A stretch of DNA of 64,000 bases, taken from NCBI RefSeq assembly GCF_035207705.1, contig NZ_CP128187.1:1984001-2048000 (forward strand). The letters are read 5' to 3'. The notes beneath the pieces are model-generated. The model was not told where the DNA came from. It did not search any database and saw only the letters and a program-made list of their open reading frames with translations. Shown here piece after piece: positions 8,599 through 17,348 of the stretch. This DNA comes from Maribacter sp. BPC-D8 (GTDB taxonomy: Bacteria > Bacteroidota > Bacteroidia > Flavobacteriales > Flavobacteriaceae). The translations under genes were made by a program, and so were the position numbers. Each line of letters opens with the position of its first letter. The stretch's first letter is position 1.

Positions 8599-9738
8599 AT
8601 GATTAAAAAAATGTACTTGCTTGCAGTTATAGCCTTAGTTTTAGCTAGCTGCAAAACCGGCAAAAGAGCCGATTTAGGAGACGGTTTGTTTGCCGATATT
8701 AAAACATCTAAAGGCGATATTATTGTTCGTTTAGAGCAAGATAAGACTCCCGTTACAGTTGCCAACTTTATTTCTTTAGCAGAAGGAACAAATACTTTTG
8801 TTAGTGAAGAGTATAAGGGTAAAAAATATTATGACGGACTAACATTTCACAGAATCATGAAAGATTTTATGATTCAAGGTGGAGATCCATTAGGACAAGG
8901 AACCGGAAACCCTGGCTATAAGTTCATGGATGAATTCAATGATTCATTAGTTCATGATAAAAAAGGTATTCTTTCAATGGCAAACTCTGGTCCTACAACT
9001 AACGGTAGTCAGTTTTTCATCACGCATAAAGAGACACCTTGGTTAAATAACAAGCATACTGTTTTCGGTGAAGTTATTGAAGGCATGGATGTTGTTGATT
9101 CTATTGCAAATGTTGCAGTAGGCGCTGGTAATAAGCCAGTAGAACCAGTTTTAATGAATACCGTAGAAATCATTAGAAACGGTAAAGAAGCACGTAAGTT
9201 CGATGCCGTTAAAATAATGACCGATTATTTTGATGGTGAAGAAGATAGACTTGCTGCTATTGAAAAAGAGAAAGCTGATAAGTTAGCTGAAGTACAAAAA
9301 ATAAAAGCTGAATTTGCTTCTTCTACCGAAGCTCAAAAAGCAAAAGCTCAGACTTTACCTTCTGGTCTTAAGGTTTTAACTTTAGAAAATGGTTCTGGTG
9401 ACAAACCAAAAGTTGGTCAGAAAGTAAACGTAATGTACGCTGGTTATTTAATGGATGGTACTTTGTTCGATAGTAACTACGAAGAAGTTGCTCAGAAATA
9501 TGGTATGTTCGATATTAAGAGACAACAAGGTGGTGGTTACATGCCAGTACCAATGGACTACTCTCCAGAATCTCGTTTAATCGCAGGATTTAGAGAAGGA
9601 CTTTTAACAATGAAAGTTGGTGATAAAGTTCGTTTGTTCATTCCGTCTCACTTAGGATATGGTCCACAAGGTGGCGGTCCAATTCCACCAGATGCAGATT
9701 TAATTTTTGATTTAGAAATTACAGGTATTTCTGAATAA
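8599..9738 (+). CDS. Cyclophilin-FKBP fusion peptidyl-prolyl isomerase lipoprotein
   Basis: About 379 residues from the ATG at 8599; an ATG at 8590 would add three residues. A lipoprotein signal ends at Cys18 (LVLASC). A cyclophilin domain covers roughly residues 25-190 (VANFISLAEG, FHRIMKDFMIQGGDP, SMANSGPTTNGSQFFIT, HTVFGEVIEGMDVVDSI). A short charged coiled linker comes next, rich in EKEKADKLAEVQ-like sequence. A C-terminal FKBP domain covers about 260-379 (VGQKVNVMYAGYLMDGTLFDSN ... GFREGLLTMKVGDKVRLFIPSHLGYG). The two folds are unrelated but catalyse the same reaction. With the adjacent gldI it forms a periplasmic folding module. Confidence 0.93.
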   Translation: MIKKMYLLAVIALVLASCKTGKRADLGDGLFADIKTSKGDIIVRLEQDKTPVTVANFISLAEGTNTFVSEEYKGKKYYDGLTFHRIMKDFMIQGGDPLGQGTGNPGYKFMDEFNDSLVHDKKGILSMANSGPTTNGSQFFITHKETPWLNNKHTVFGEVIEGMDVVDSIANVAVGAGNKPVEPVLMNTVEIIRNGKEARKFDAVKIMTDYFDGEEDRLAAIEKEKADKLAEVQKIKAEFASSTEAQKAKAQTLPSGLKVLTLENGSGDKPKVGQKVNVMYAGYLMDGTLFDSNYEEVAQKYGMFDIKRQQGGGYMPVPMDYSPESRLIAGFREGLLTMKVGDKVRLFIPSHLGYGPQGGGPIPPDADLIFDLEITGISE

Positions 9739-9750
9739 CAATCTCAAACA

Positions 9751-9786
9751 AAAAAAGCCCTTTAGTTTTCACTAAAGGGCTTTTTT
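9751..9786. terminator. Bidirectional terminator between the PPIase gene and pepD
   Basis: A perfect 16-bp stem (9751-9766 with 9771-9786) with a TTTC loop, an A-run on the left and T8 on the right. It serves the two convergent genes. Confidence 0.92.
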
Positions 9787-9800
9787 TTATAACTGTAATT

Positions 9801-11246
9801 CTAATTTGTATTCTTCAAAATCTCTAACAGCAAACTCCAGAATTTCTGAACAGACGAAATACTAACTCTTTCATCTGGTGAATGAGCTCCAAGAATAGTA
9901 GGTCCGAAACTTACCATATCTACATCCGGATAATTTTGACCTAAAATTCCACATTCCAAACCTGCATGACAAGCAACAACCCTAGGTTGCTCTTTAAACA
10001 AATTAATATAGGTGTTTTTAGCAACAGTCAATATTTCAGAATTCGGGTTCGGATTCCAACCAGGGTAAGAACCACTAAGTTCGACATCAAAACCACTGAT
10101 CTCAAAAGCAGAACGTAACGAATTCGCCAAATCTAACTTTGCCGTATCTACTGACGAACGCGTTAAACAACCAATCTTTATTTCTCCTTTTTTAACCTTA
10201 ACAATAGCAATGTTATTCGAAGTTTCTACCAAATCATCAATAGCACCGCTCATAGCATAGACTCCGTTATGTGCAGCATAAACAGCCTTAACCAATTTTT
10301 CTTGAGCACCAAGTCCCATTACTTTTTTAGCGGGCTTGACATCTTCTATTTCAATTTGTAAATTAGGCTCTTGAACACTCAACTCTGCCTTAATAGCTTC
10401 AGAAAGCTTATTAACTTTCTTCAAAAACTTATCAGCGTGTTTTCTACCAACATTCAATTTACAAACACTCTCTCTTGGTATCGCGTTTCTTAGACTACCA
10501 CCATTCAAAGAACTAATACGAACATTATAATCAAGTCCTAAATAAAGTAATCGGTTCATAATTTTATTGGCATTACCCAAGCCTTTATGAATATCCATAC
10601 CACTATGTCCGCCTTTTAAACCTTTTACGGTAATCGCTACACCGGCATCACCATGCGTACCATCTTTTTCGTTATAGGTTCTAGTTGCCGTAACATCAAT
10701 ACCACCTGCGCAACCAATATCAATCTCATCGTCTTCCTCCGTATCTAAATTCAATAGAATTTGACCCTGTAGAACACCCGCTTTCAACTCAAAAGCACCT
10801 GTCATACCCGTTTCTTCATCAATGGTAAATAAGGCTTCAAGAGCAGGATGAGAAATATCTGTACTTTCTAAAAGCGCCATAATTGCAGCTACACCCATAC
10901 CATTATCGGCACCTAATGTAGTACCATTTGCTTTTACCCAATCTTCATCAACATACATTTCTATACCTTGCGTATCAAAATCAAATACGGTATCTGCATT
11001 TTTTTGGTGCACCATATCTAAATGACTTTGCAGCGTTATCATTTTCTTAGCCTCCATACCATTGGTCGCAGGCTTTCTAATGATAACATTACCTATAGCA
11101 TCAGAAAAAGTTTCTAAGCCAAGGGCATTGCCAAATTCTAACATAAAGCTAATAACCCTTTCCTCTTTTTTAGATGGTCTAGGTACCGCGTTCAATTTTG
11201 AAAAATTCTTCCAAACAGCCGTTGGCTCTAATTTATTAATATCCAT
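9801..11246 (-). CDS. pepD: Aminoacyl-histidine dipeptidase (M20C, cytosol nonspecific dipeptidase)
   Basis: 481 residues, the length of PepD. The metal and catalytic motifs of clan MH are clear: SHLDMVHQ (His ligand and Asp), GADNGMGVAA (bridging Asp), TIDEETGMTGA (general base Glu and ligand Glu), NLDTEEDDEIDIG, GGHSGMDI in the dimerisation (lid) domain and GAHSPDERV near the C-terminus. It hydrolyses dipeptides such as Xaa-His in the cytoplasm. No signal peptide is present. It is transcribed alone from a spacer shared with the divergent DUF3810 gene and ends at the bidirectional terminator. Confidence 0.96.
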   Translation of the reverse strand: MDINKLEPTAVWKNFSKLNAVPRPSKKEERVISFMLEFGNALGLETFSDAIGNVIIRKPATNGMEAKKMITLQSHLDMVHQKNADTVFDFDTQGIEMYVDEDWVKANGTTLGADNGMGVAAIMALLESTDISHPALEALFTIDEETGMTGAFELKAGVLQGQILLNLDTEEDDEIDIGCAGGIDVTATRTYNEKDGTHGDAGVAITVKGLKGGHSGMDIHKGLGNANKIMNRLLYLGLDYNVRISSLNGGSLRNAIPRESVCKLNVGRKHADKFLKKVNKLSEAIKAELSVQEPNLQIEIEDVKPAKKVMGLGAQEKLVKAVYAAHNGVYAMSGAIDDLVETSNNIAIVKVKKGEIKIGCLTRSSVDTAKLDLANSLRSAFEISGFDVELSGSYPGWNPNPNSEILTVAKNTYINLFKEQPRVVACHAGLECGILGQNYPDVDMVSFGPTILGAHSPDERVSISSVQKFWSLLLEILKNTN

Positions 11247-11272
11247 ACATTTTTTTTCACGGTTAGTGCTTA

Positions 11273-11280
11273 CAAAAATA
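11273..11280 (-). promoter_or_regulatory. Probable -7 element of pepD
   Basis: On the minus strand the sequence reads TATTTTTG (TAnnTTTG), 26 bases ahead of the pepD ATG. No TTG at the usual upstream distance is evident. Confidence 0.45.
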
Positions 11281-11301
11281 CTGATAGAAAAAGGATTTCG
11301 C

Positions 11302-11309
11302 TATTTTTG
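11302..11309 (+). promoter_or_regulatory. -7 element directly before the DUF3810 start codon
   Basis: TATTTTTG is separated from the ATG at 11315 by five bases, predicting a leaderless or nearly leaderless mRNA. It is back to back with the pepD element, only 21 bases apart. Confidence 0.55.
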
Positions 11310-11314
11310 AGATA

Positions 11315-12382
11315 ATGAAGATATCTTTTAAGAATGCCATTGCAATTTCATTGATTCCCCAAATCATTATTGTAAAGTGGCTAGGTACACGTACCGATAT
11401 AGTTGAGGAATATTACAGTAACGGATTATACCCTGTTATTTCAAAATTCTTTAGACTCCTATTTGGATGGGTACCCTTCTCTGTTGGTGATATTATCTAT
11501 TTCATTCTTATACTGCTCGCCCTTATTTATGTAATTAAAAACCGAAAATATATTTGGCGCCATAAACTTCAGTTTTTACAGAATGTAGCAATGGTGCTCT
11601 CAGTAGCTTATTTTACATTTCATGTCATGTGGGGCATGAATTACTATAGAGAACCGCTGTCAAAAAAGTTAGCGTTAGTACCCAATAAAGACTACCAAGA
11701 TTTATTAGAATTCACAGAACGGTTAATTCTCAAAACCAACGTATCACAATTTACAATTACAAAAGACTCGACATTAGCTGTTAAGATTCCGTATTCTCAG
11801 AAAGAAATTTTGGATAAAACCATACTGGGTTATAATCATTTAGCAACAATTCATCCGTTTTTGGCTTACGATAGACCAAGTTTAAAAAAATCATTATTCA
11901 GCACCGGATTAACATATATGGGCTACGCCGGATATTTAAATCCGTTTACCAACGAAGCTCAAGTTAATGACCTACTGCCCAACTTTAGATTCCCATTTGT
12001 TGCCGGTCACGAAGTAGGTCATCAATTAGGATACTCCGCCGAAAACGAAACAAACTTTATCGGTTACCTAGTAACATCTAATAATGAAGATGCATATTTT
12101 AAATATGCTGCCTATGCCTATGCTTTAGGTTATTGCTTAAATGATATAAGACGCACCGACATCAAAGAATTTGATAGATTGATGTTATTACTTAACCCTG
12201 GTGTAAAAAGTAACTTTCAAGAAATGTCGATTTTTTGGAATTCTTACGAAAACCCGATGGAACCTGTCTTTAAAACTATTTTCGATACTTTTCTCAAAGC
12301 CAATAACCAAACCGAGGGTATTAAAAGTTATAGTGCAGTAGTGTTATTTTTAGTTGCTTACCATAAAGATCATCCTCTTTAA
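11315..12382 (+). CDS. DUF3810 membrane protein with an HExxH zinc-peptidase motif
   Basis: 355 residues. Two to three transmembrane helices lie in the first 110 residues (AISLIPQIIIVKWLG, VGDIIYFILILLALIYVI, FLQNVAMVLSVAYFTFHVMWG). A soluble domain follows, with GHEVGHQLGYSAENETNFIGYL. That block has the HExxH zinc motif with a downstream Glu (AENETNF) placed as a third ligand, as in gluzincins. DUF3810 is widespread in Bacteroidota and not characterised to my knowledge; peptidase activity is inferred from the motif. The GMNYYR segment right after the helices is typical of the family. Monocistronic. Confidence 0.88.
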   Translation: MKISFKNAIAISLIPQIIIVKWLGTRTDIVEEYYSNGLYPVISKFFRLLFGWVPFSVGDIIYFILILLALIYVIKNRKYIWRHKLQFLQNVAMVLSVAYFTFHVMWGMNYYREPLSKKLALVPNKDYQDLLEFTERLILKTNVSQFTITKDSTLAVKIPYSQKEILDKTILGYNHLATIHPFLAYDRPSLKKSLFSTGLTYMGYAGYLNPFTNEAQVNDLLPNFRFPFVAGHEVGHQLGYSAENETNFIGYLVTSNNEDAYFKYAAYAYALGYCLNDIRRTDIKEFDRLMLLLNPGVKSNFQEMSIFWNSYENPMEPVFKTIFDTFLKANNQTEGIKSYSAVVLFLVAYHKDHPL

Positions 12383-12457
12383 AATAGGTTTAGAACTTCG
12401 AAATCTAAAGGCATTTTAACCACCCTTCTTACAATATTTTAAGAAAATACTAACTAT

Positions 12458-12469
12458 TCGTAATTACGA
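12458..12469. promoter_or_regulatory. 12-bp perfect palindrome upstream of the amidohydrolase pair
   Basis: TCGTAATTACGA is a perfect inverted repeat about 90 bases before the start of the first amidohydrolase gene, within a 174-base spacer. It could be an operator for a dimeric regulator. A weak -7-like TATTTTTA lies downstream near 12523. Function is a guess. Confidence 0.25.
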
Positions 12470-12556
12470 TACACTCAACTGTTAAACAAAAGTGAAAGAG
12501 ACCGTATTTACTGCAGAATCCGAGTATTTTTAAAACACTAATTCAAACCAAACGTA

Positions 12557-15511
12557 ATGAAAAAACTATTCTTTGCGCTATGCCTACTCGGGTATGGCTC
12601 ATTATTAACTGCACAAGATTATTTCCCAGAAAACGCTGGGGTAAAGGTCAACAATAACAAATACACGGCTTTTACAAATGCAAAAATCTTCGTAACCCCT
12701 ACTCAAGTAATTGAAAAGGGAACATTATTAATTCAACACGGCAAGGTTGTCAGTGCGTCAAGCTCTGTTAGCATTCCGAAAAATGCTGTTGTAATAGATG
12801 TAGAAGGCAAATCTATTTATCCGTCTTTTATTGATGTGTATTCTAAATTCGGAGTAGAACAAGCAAAGAAAAAACCGGGCGGAGGTAGATCTACGCAATA
12901 TGAACCTTCTAGAGAAGGGTACTATTGGAACGATCATATAATGCCAGAAAACAAGGCAATTGAAAAATTTACTTATAATGACAAAGAAGCCAAAGTGCTA
13001 CGTGAAGCTGGTTTCGGTGTCGTTAACTCTCACATTCAAGATGGTATTGCCAGAGGTACTGGTGTTCTTATTGCTTTAAACGGAAACGGAACCAATGCAA
13101 ATAGAATTTTAGATGACCGCTCTGCTCAATATTTTTCTTTAACTAGAAGTATTGCAAAAGGGCAATCTTACCCAGGTTCATTAATGGGAACATTGGCGCT
13201 GTTAAGACAAATGTATAGCGATGCCGACTGGTATGCTAAAGGATACGCCTCTACTACAGACCTTTCTTTAGAGGCTCTCAACGAAAACAAAAGCTTAGTA
13301 CAGATTTTTGAAGCTGAAGATAAATCTCATGATTTACGTGCCGATAAAATTGGAGATGCAAATGGTATTCAATACACCATATTAGGCGGTGGTAATGAGT
13401 TTGAACGTATTGAAGAAATAAAGGCTACCAATGCCAAATACATTCTACCGCTAAACTTTCCAGATGCGTATGATGTTTCTAATCCGTATGCTGTTGGTTA
13501 TGTTTCTTTACAAGATATGCGTTATTGGAATCAGGCTCCTTCTAATCCGAAGGTATTGGCAGAGAACGGAATTCAGTTTTCACTAACTACCCATGATTTA
13601 AAATCAGCCGCAAATTTCAAAAAGAAGCTAATGAAAGCTATTGAATACGGACTTTCATCTACTAAAGCATTAGAAGCACTTACTACGGTACCTGCTCTGA
13701 TCTTAGGAAAATCAAATGAAATTGGTTCTTTAAAAACTGGGGCTCTTGCCAACTTCTTAATTACTTCTGGTGATGTCTTTGATAAGTCTACTACGCTTTA
13801 CGAAAACTGGGTTCAAGGCACAAAAAGTGTTGTAAATGCTATGGACTCGAAAGACATTCGTGGAGATTACAATTTAACCGTACAAGGCAAATCGTACGAT
13901 GTTTCTATAACAGGCGAAATCTCTAAGCCTAAAATTGAGATCAAACAAGATACTACCAAATTAACTTCAAAAATTGCTTACAATGATAATTGGGTAACAA
14001 TGTCATTTGCTACAGATAAAGGTGAAAAAACCTATAGAATGATTGGTGCGGTTACTAAAACATCAGATAATTTATCGGGTCGTTTGGTTTTACCAGATGG
14101 TACTGAATCTCAATTCACGGCAACCAAATCTAAATCTTTCACAGAAAAAGAAGCAGAGAAAAGCAAAACTGCAGAAGCGATTAAAGTAATGCCAGTGACT
14201 TTCCCTAATGTAGGATACGGATTCGCATCTAAGCCAAAAGCACAAAACACATTGTTCAAAAATGCTACAGTTTGGACAAGTGAAAATGCAGGTGTTTTAA
14301 AAAATACCGATGTTCTTGTTAAAAACGGAAAGATTGTAAAAATAGGAAAAGACTTAAACGCTGGTGGTGCAACAGTTATTGATGCTACAGGTAAACATTT
14401 AACTGCTGGTATTATTGATGAACATAGTCACATTGCAGCTTTAGCCGTAAACGAAGCTGGTCAAAATAGCTCTGCAGAGGTAAAAATGGAAGATGTCGTT
14501 GACCCAGAACACATGGGTATCTACCACTCACTTGCTGGTGGTGTTACATCTTTACAATTATTACACGGATCTGCAAACCCAATTGGTGGTCGATCGGCTA
14601 TATTGAAATTAAAATGGGGAGAAGAAGCAGACGAGCTAATATATGACAACTCACCAAAGTTTATCAAATTTGCCCTTGGTGAAAATGTAAAACAAAGTAA
14701 CTGGGGAAGCGTCTCTCGTTTTCCGCAAACGCGTATGGGTGTTGAACAGATGTACATGAACTACTTCCAAAGAGCTAAGGAATATGACACCAAAAAGAAA
14801 AATGGTGAATCATATAGATATGATGAAGAAATGGAAGTATTGGCAGAAATCATAAACGGTGAGCGTTTTATTTCGTGCCACTCTTATGTTCAAAGCGAGA
14901 TCAATATGATGATGAAAGTAGCCGAGCATTTCGGATTCAGAATTAATACATTCACTCACATTTTAGAAGGTTATAAAGTAGCCGATAAAATGGCAGAACA
15001 CGGGGCTGGCGCTGCTACATTCAGTGACTGGTGGGCATACAAGTTTGAAGTAAACGATGCCATACCTTATAATGCAGCTATCATGCAAAAGCAAGGTGTT
15101 GTAACGGCTATTAATAGTGATGACCGCGAAATGATTAGAAGATTAAATCAAGAAGCTGCTAAAACTATCAAGTATGGTGGCATGACTGAATTGGAAGCTT
15201 GGAAAATGGTTACAATAAACCCTGCTAAGCTTTTACATTTAGAAAATCGTGTTGGTAGTATTAAAGAAGGTAAAGATGCCGATTTAGTTTTATGGTCAGG
15301 TAGTCCGCTTTCAATATACTCCAAAGCAGAAAAAACAATGATTGAAGGTGTTACTTATTTCGATTTGGAAACCGACAAGAAGAACCGTGAAACCATTAAG
15401 AAGGAAAGAAACGAGTTGGTTACGATGATGCTTAAAGAAAAAAGTGGCGGTAAAAAGACACAAGGTCCGAAACAAAGTGTAAAAAGAGATTTCACTTGCG
15501 AAAGCCTTTAA
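12557..15511 (+). CDS. Secreted two-domain amidohydrolase, N-terminal half degenerate
   Basis: 984 residues with a cleavable signal peptide (MKKLFFALCLLGYGSLLTAQ). It is a tandem of two imidazolonepropionase-like amidohydrolase units. The first (about 30-430) has the beta-sandwich and the GKSIYPSFIDVYSKFGV loop, but lacks the HxH metal motif there. The second (from about 566) has an intact site: DEHSHIAA with His623 and His625, a histidine in ISCHSYVQ, another in FTHILEGYK, and the catalytic Asp in INSDDREM. So one active metal centre is predicted, in the C-terminal half. Such secreted amidohydrolases are thought to cleave cyclic amides or peptides; the substrate is unknown. It forms an operon with the next gene (36-base gap). 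Confidence 0.88.
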   Translation: MKKLFFALCLLGYGSLLTAQDYFPENAGVKVNNNKYTAFTNAKIFVTPTQVIEKGTLLIQHGKVVSASSSVSIPKNAVVIDVEGKSIYPSFIDVYSKFGVEQAKKKPGGGRSTQYEPSREGYYWNDHIMPENKAIEKFTYNDKEAKVLREAGFGVVNSHIQDGIARGTGVLIALNGNGTNANRILDDRSAQYFSLTRSIAKGQSYPGSLMGTLALLRQMYSDADWYAKGYASTTDLSLEALNENKSLVQIFEAEDKSHDLRADKIGDANGIQYTILGGGNEFERIEEIKATNAKYILPLNFPDAYDVSNPYAVGYVSLQDMRYWNQAPSNPKVLAENGIQFSLTTHDLKSAANFKKKLMKAIEYGLSSTKALEALTTVPALILGKSNEIGSLKTGALANFLITSGDVFDKSTTLYENWVQGTKSVVNAMDSKDIRGDYNLTVQGKSYDVSITGEISKPKIEIKQDTTKLTSKIAYNDNWVTMSFATDKGEKTYRMIGAVTKTSDNLSGRLVLPDGTESQFTATKSKSFTEKEAEKSKTAEAIKVMPVTFPNVGYGFASKPKAQNTLFKNATVWTSENAGVLKNTDVLVKNGKIVKIGKDLNAGGATVIDATGKHLTAGIIDEHSHIAALAVNEAGQNSSAEVKMEDVVDPEHMGIYHSLAGGVTSLQLLHGSANPIGGRSAILKLKWGEEADELIYDNSPKFIKFALGENVKQSNWGSVSRFPQTRMGVEQMYMNYFQRAKEYDTKKKNGESYRYDEEMEVLAEIINGERFISCHSYVQSEINMMMKVAEHFGFRINTFTHILEGYKVADKMAEHGAGAATFSDWWAYKFEVNDAIPYNAAIMQKQGVVTAINSDDREMIRRLNQEAAKTIKYGGMTELEAWKMVTINPAKLLHLENRVGSIKEGKDADLVLWSGSPLSIYSKAEKTMIEGVTYFDLETDKKNRETIKKERNELVTMMLKEKSGGKKTQGPKQSVKRDFTCESL

Positions 15512-15547
15512 TTCAATAAGCTAGTTCAAAAATATAAAACAATACAA

Positions 15548-16840
15548 ATGAAAAAATTTATAACCTTAATCATAGCCTTAGGTCTGGTCATACCAGCTAT
15601 GGCACAACAAACACCCGGTTCTAAACAAACCGAAGCCATTACCATTGAAGGTGCTACTGCACACTTGGGTAACGGCGAAGTAATTGAAAGTTCTTTGATT
15701 ATGTTCGAAGACGGAAAAATTACTTTCGTGGGCGATTCTAAGATGAAAATTGCCAGAAAGGGAAAAGTTATCGATGCTACAGGCAAACATGTCTACCCAG
15801 GTTTCATAGCCCCTGCTAAAACATTAGGTTTAGTTGAAATCGATGCAGTAAGAGCATCTAAAGATGAAGACGAGATAGGAGATTTTATTCCGCATGTTAG
15901 AAGTTTAATCGCTTACAATGCAGAATCTAAAGTAGTAGAAAGTATGCGCCCTAACGGAGTTTTGATTGGACAAATTGCACCTTCAGGCGGTCGTATTTCA
16001 GGTACATCAAGTATTGTACAATTTGATGCTTGGAACTGGGAAGATGCAGCTATTAAAGTAGATGACGGAATTCATTTAAACTGGCCAACTACTTTTAAGC
16101 AAGGTCGCTGGTGGGCAGGTGAAGACCCAGGCTATCACCCAAATAAAGAGTATGCTAAGCAAATGGAAGAAGTAGTTACCTTTTTCAAAAATGCTGAAGC
16201 TTATGGCAAATCTACTCCGAAAGAAGTAAATCCTGCTTACGCGGCAATGAAAGGGGTATTTGATGGTAGTCAAAAACTATATGTGCATGCAGATGATGAA
16301 AAACAGATTATTGATGCTATCAACACTTTAAAGTCTAATGGCGCCAAAGAAGTGGTATTAATTGGTGGTTATCATGCCTATAAAATTCCTGAGTTTTTAA
16401 AGAGCAATAACATTCCGGTTTTAGTACAGTACACTCATAACCTACCTGTATTTGATGATGATGATTATGACTTACCTTATAAACTACCGAAATTATTGGT
16501 AGACGCAGGTTTGTTGGTCGGAATTCAAAATTCAGATGCGGTAAACTTTCAAACTAGAAATTTACCATTCTACGCGGGTCAAGCTGCACAACAAGGGTTG
16601 GATAAAGAAGTAGCCGTTCAATTACTAACAGGCAATACTGCTAAAATCCTAGGCATTGATGATCTTTACGGAACATTGGAAAATGGAAAAAGCGCAACGT
16701 TATTTATTTCTGAGGGTGATGCGCTAGAAATGGCTGGCAATCAATTAACACATGTTTTCATTGATGGCAGAACAGTTTCTCTAGAAACACACCAAACCGA
16801 ACTTTGGAAACGCTACATGGGCAAGTACGAAGGAAAATAG
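15548..16840 (+). CDS. Secreted amidohydrolase-like protein without the HxH metal motif
   Basis: 430 residues with a signal peptide (MKKFITLIIALGLVIPAMAQ). The fold signature is that of amidohydrolases: VIDATGKHVYPGF at the end of the small beta-sandwich, and the C-terminal GTLENGKSATLFISEGDAL block that closes it. Where active members have HxH, this one reads GFIAPAKTLG. The barrel's later histidines are also unclear (LVQYTHNLP is the only candidate). It resembles the inactive N-terminal half of its neighbour rather than the active half. It is likely a non-catalytic partner or one using altered chemistry. A strong terminator follows. Confidence 0.85.
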   Translation: MKKFITLIIALGLVIPAMAQQTPGSKQTEAITIEGATAHLGNGEVIESSLIMFEDGKITFVGDSKMKIARKGKVIDATGKHVYPGFIAPAKTLGLVEIDAVRASKDEDEIGDFIPHVRSLIAYNAESKVVESMRPNGVLIGQIAPSGGRISGTSSIVQFDAWNWEDAAIKVDDGIHLNWPTTFKQGRWWAGEDPGYHPNKEYAKQMEEVVTFFKNAEAYGKSTPKEVNPAYAAMKGVFDGSQKLYVHADDEKQIIDAINTLKSNGAKEVVLIGGYHAYKIPEFLKSNNIPVLVQYTHNLPVFDDDDYDLPYKLPKLLVDAGLLVGIQNSDAVNFQTRNLPFYAGQAAQQGLDKEVAVQLLTGNTAKILGIDDLYGTLENGKSATLFISEGDALEMAGNQLTHVFIDGRTVSLETHQTELWKRYMGKYEGK

Positions 16841-16863
16841 TAAACGTTATAAGTTGATATAAT

Positions 16864-16899
16864 AAAAGAGGCTATCTACCATTGTAGACAGCCTCTTTT
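16864..16899. terminator. Terminator after the amidohydrolase operon, also usable in reverse
   Basis: 16-bp stem with one mismatch (16864-16879 with 16884-16899), loop CATT, T5 following on the plus strand and an A4 tract before it. It lies between convergent genes. Confidence 0.85.
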
Positions 16900-16919
16900 T
16901 ATTTATAATAAAGTAGCTA

Positions 16920-17327
16920 TTATTTTTTAGCAAGTGTATATCCTAAATATCCCATAGGCATATAAGCTACGATAATATCTAAGGCAGTAAACCACATTGG
17001 TCCGCCAAGCATTGCAATATTCGCGGTACCACCGATTAAGAAAAATAGACCTACTAGCAGTGCCATCGTCATTTTTCTGGTTGCTGCAATTTTTGTCGCT
17101 ATAACGGCACCCACCAAAGTACCTAAAGCATGAGCCAGAAAAGGAAAAATGAAATGCTTAGGTTCAAAAAAGTGTATAGAAGCCTTTAGCCCTTCCATGG
17201 TTGTTATATCTGCACCTTCTGGTGGCGGAATAATAGAACCACTGATCATTATAATTCCCATATTAACAATGCTACCAACAACAATTCCGGCTAGGACCGC
17301 CAAAATATTCTTTACAACAGGATTCAT
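16920..17327 (-). CDS. Four-helix membrane protein of unknown function
   Basis: 135 residues, almost all hydrophobic, with four predicted helices: ILAVLAGIVVGSIVNMGIIMI, FIFPFLAHALGTLVGAVIAT, MALLVGLFFLIGGTANIAML and WFTALDIIVAYMPMGYLGYTL. A loop between helices 1 and 2 carries PPPEGAD. No transport or catalytic signature is recognisable. It lies 21 bases downstream of moeA on the same strand, so it may be the last gene of the molybdenum cofactor operon. The family is broadly distributed in Bacteroidota as a lone hypothetical, so the link may be accidental. Confidence 0.75.
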   Translation of the reverse strand: MNPVVKNILAVLAGIVVGSIVNMGIIMISGSIIPPPEGADITTMEGLKASIHFFEPKHFIFPFLAHALGTLVGAVIATKIAATRKMTMALLVGLFFLIGGTANIAMLGGPMWFTALDIIVAYMPMGYLGYTLAKK

Positions 17328-17348
17328 ATATAAAAATTTAATTGGTTA

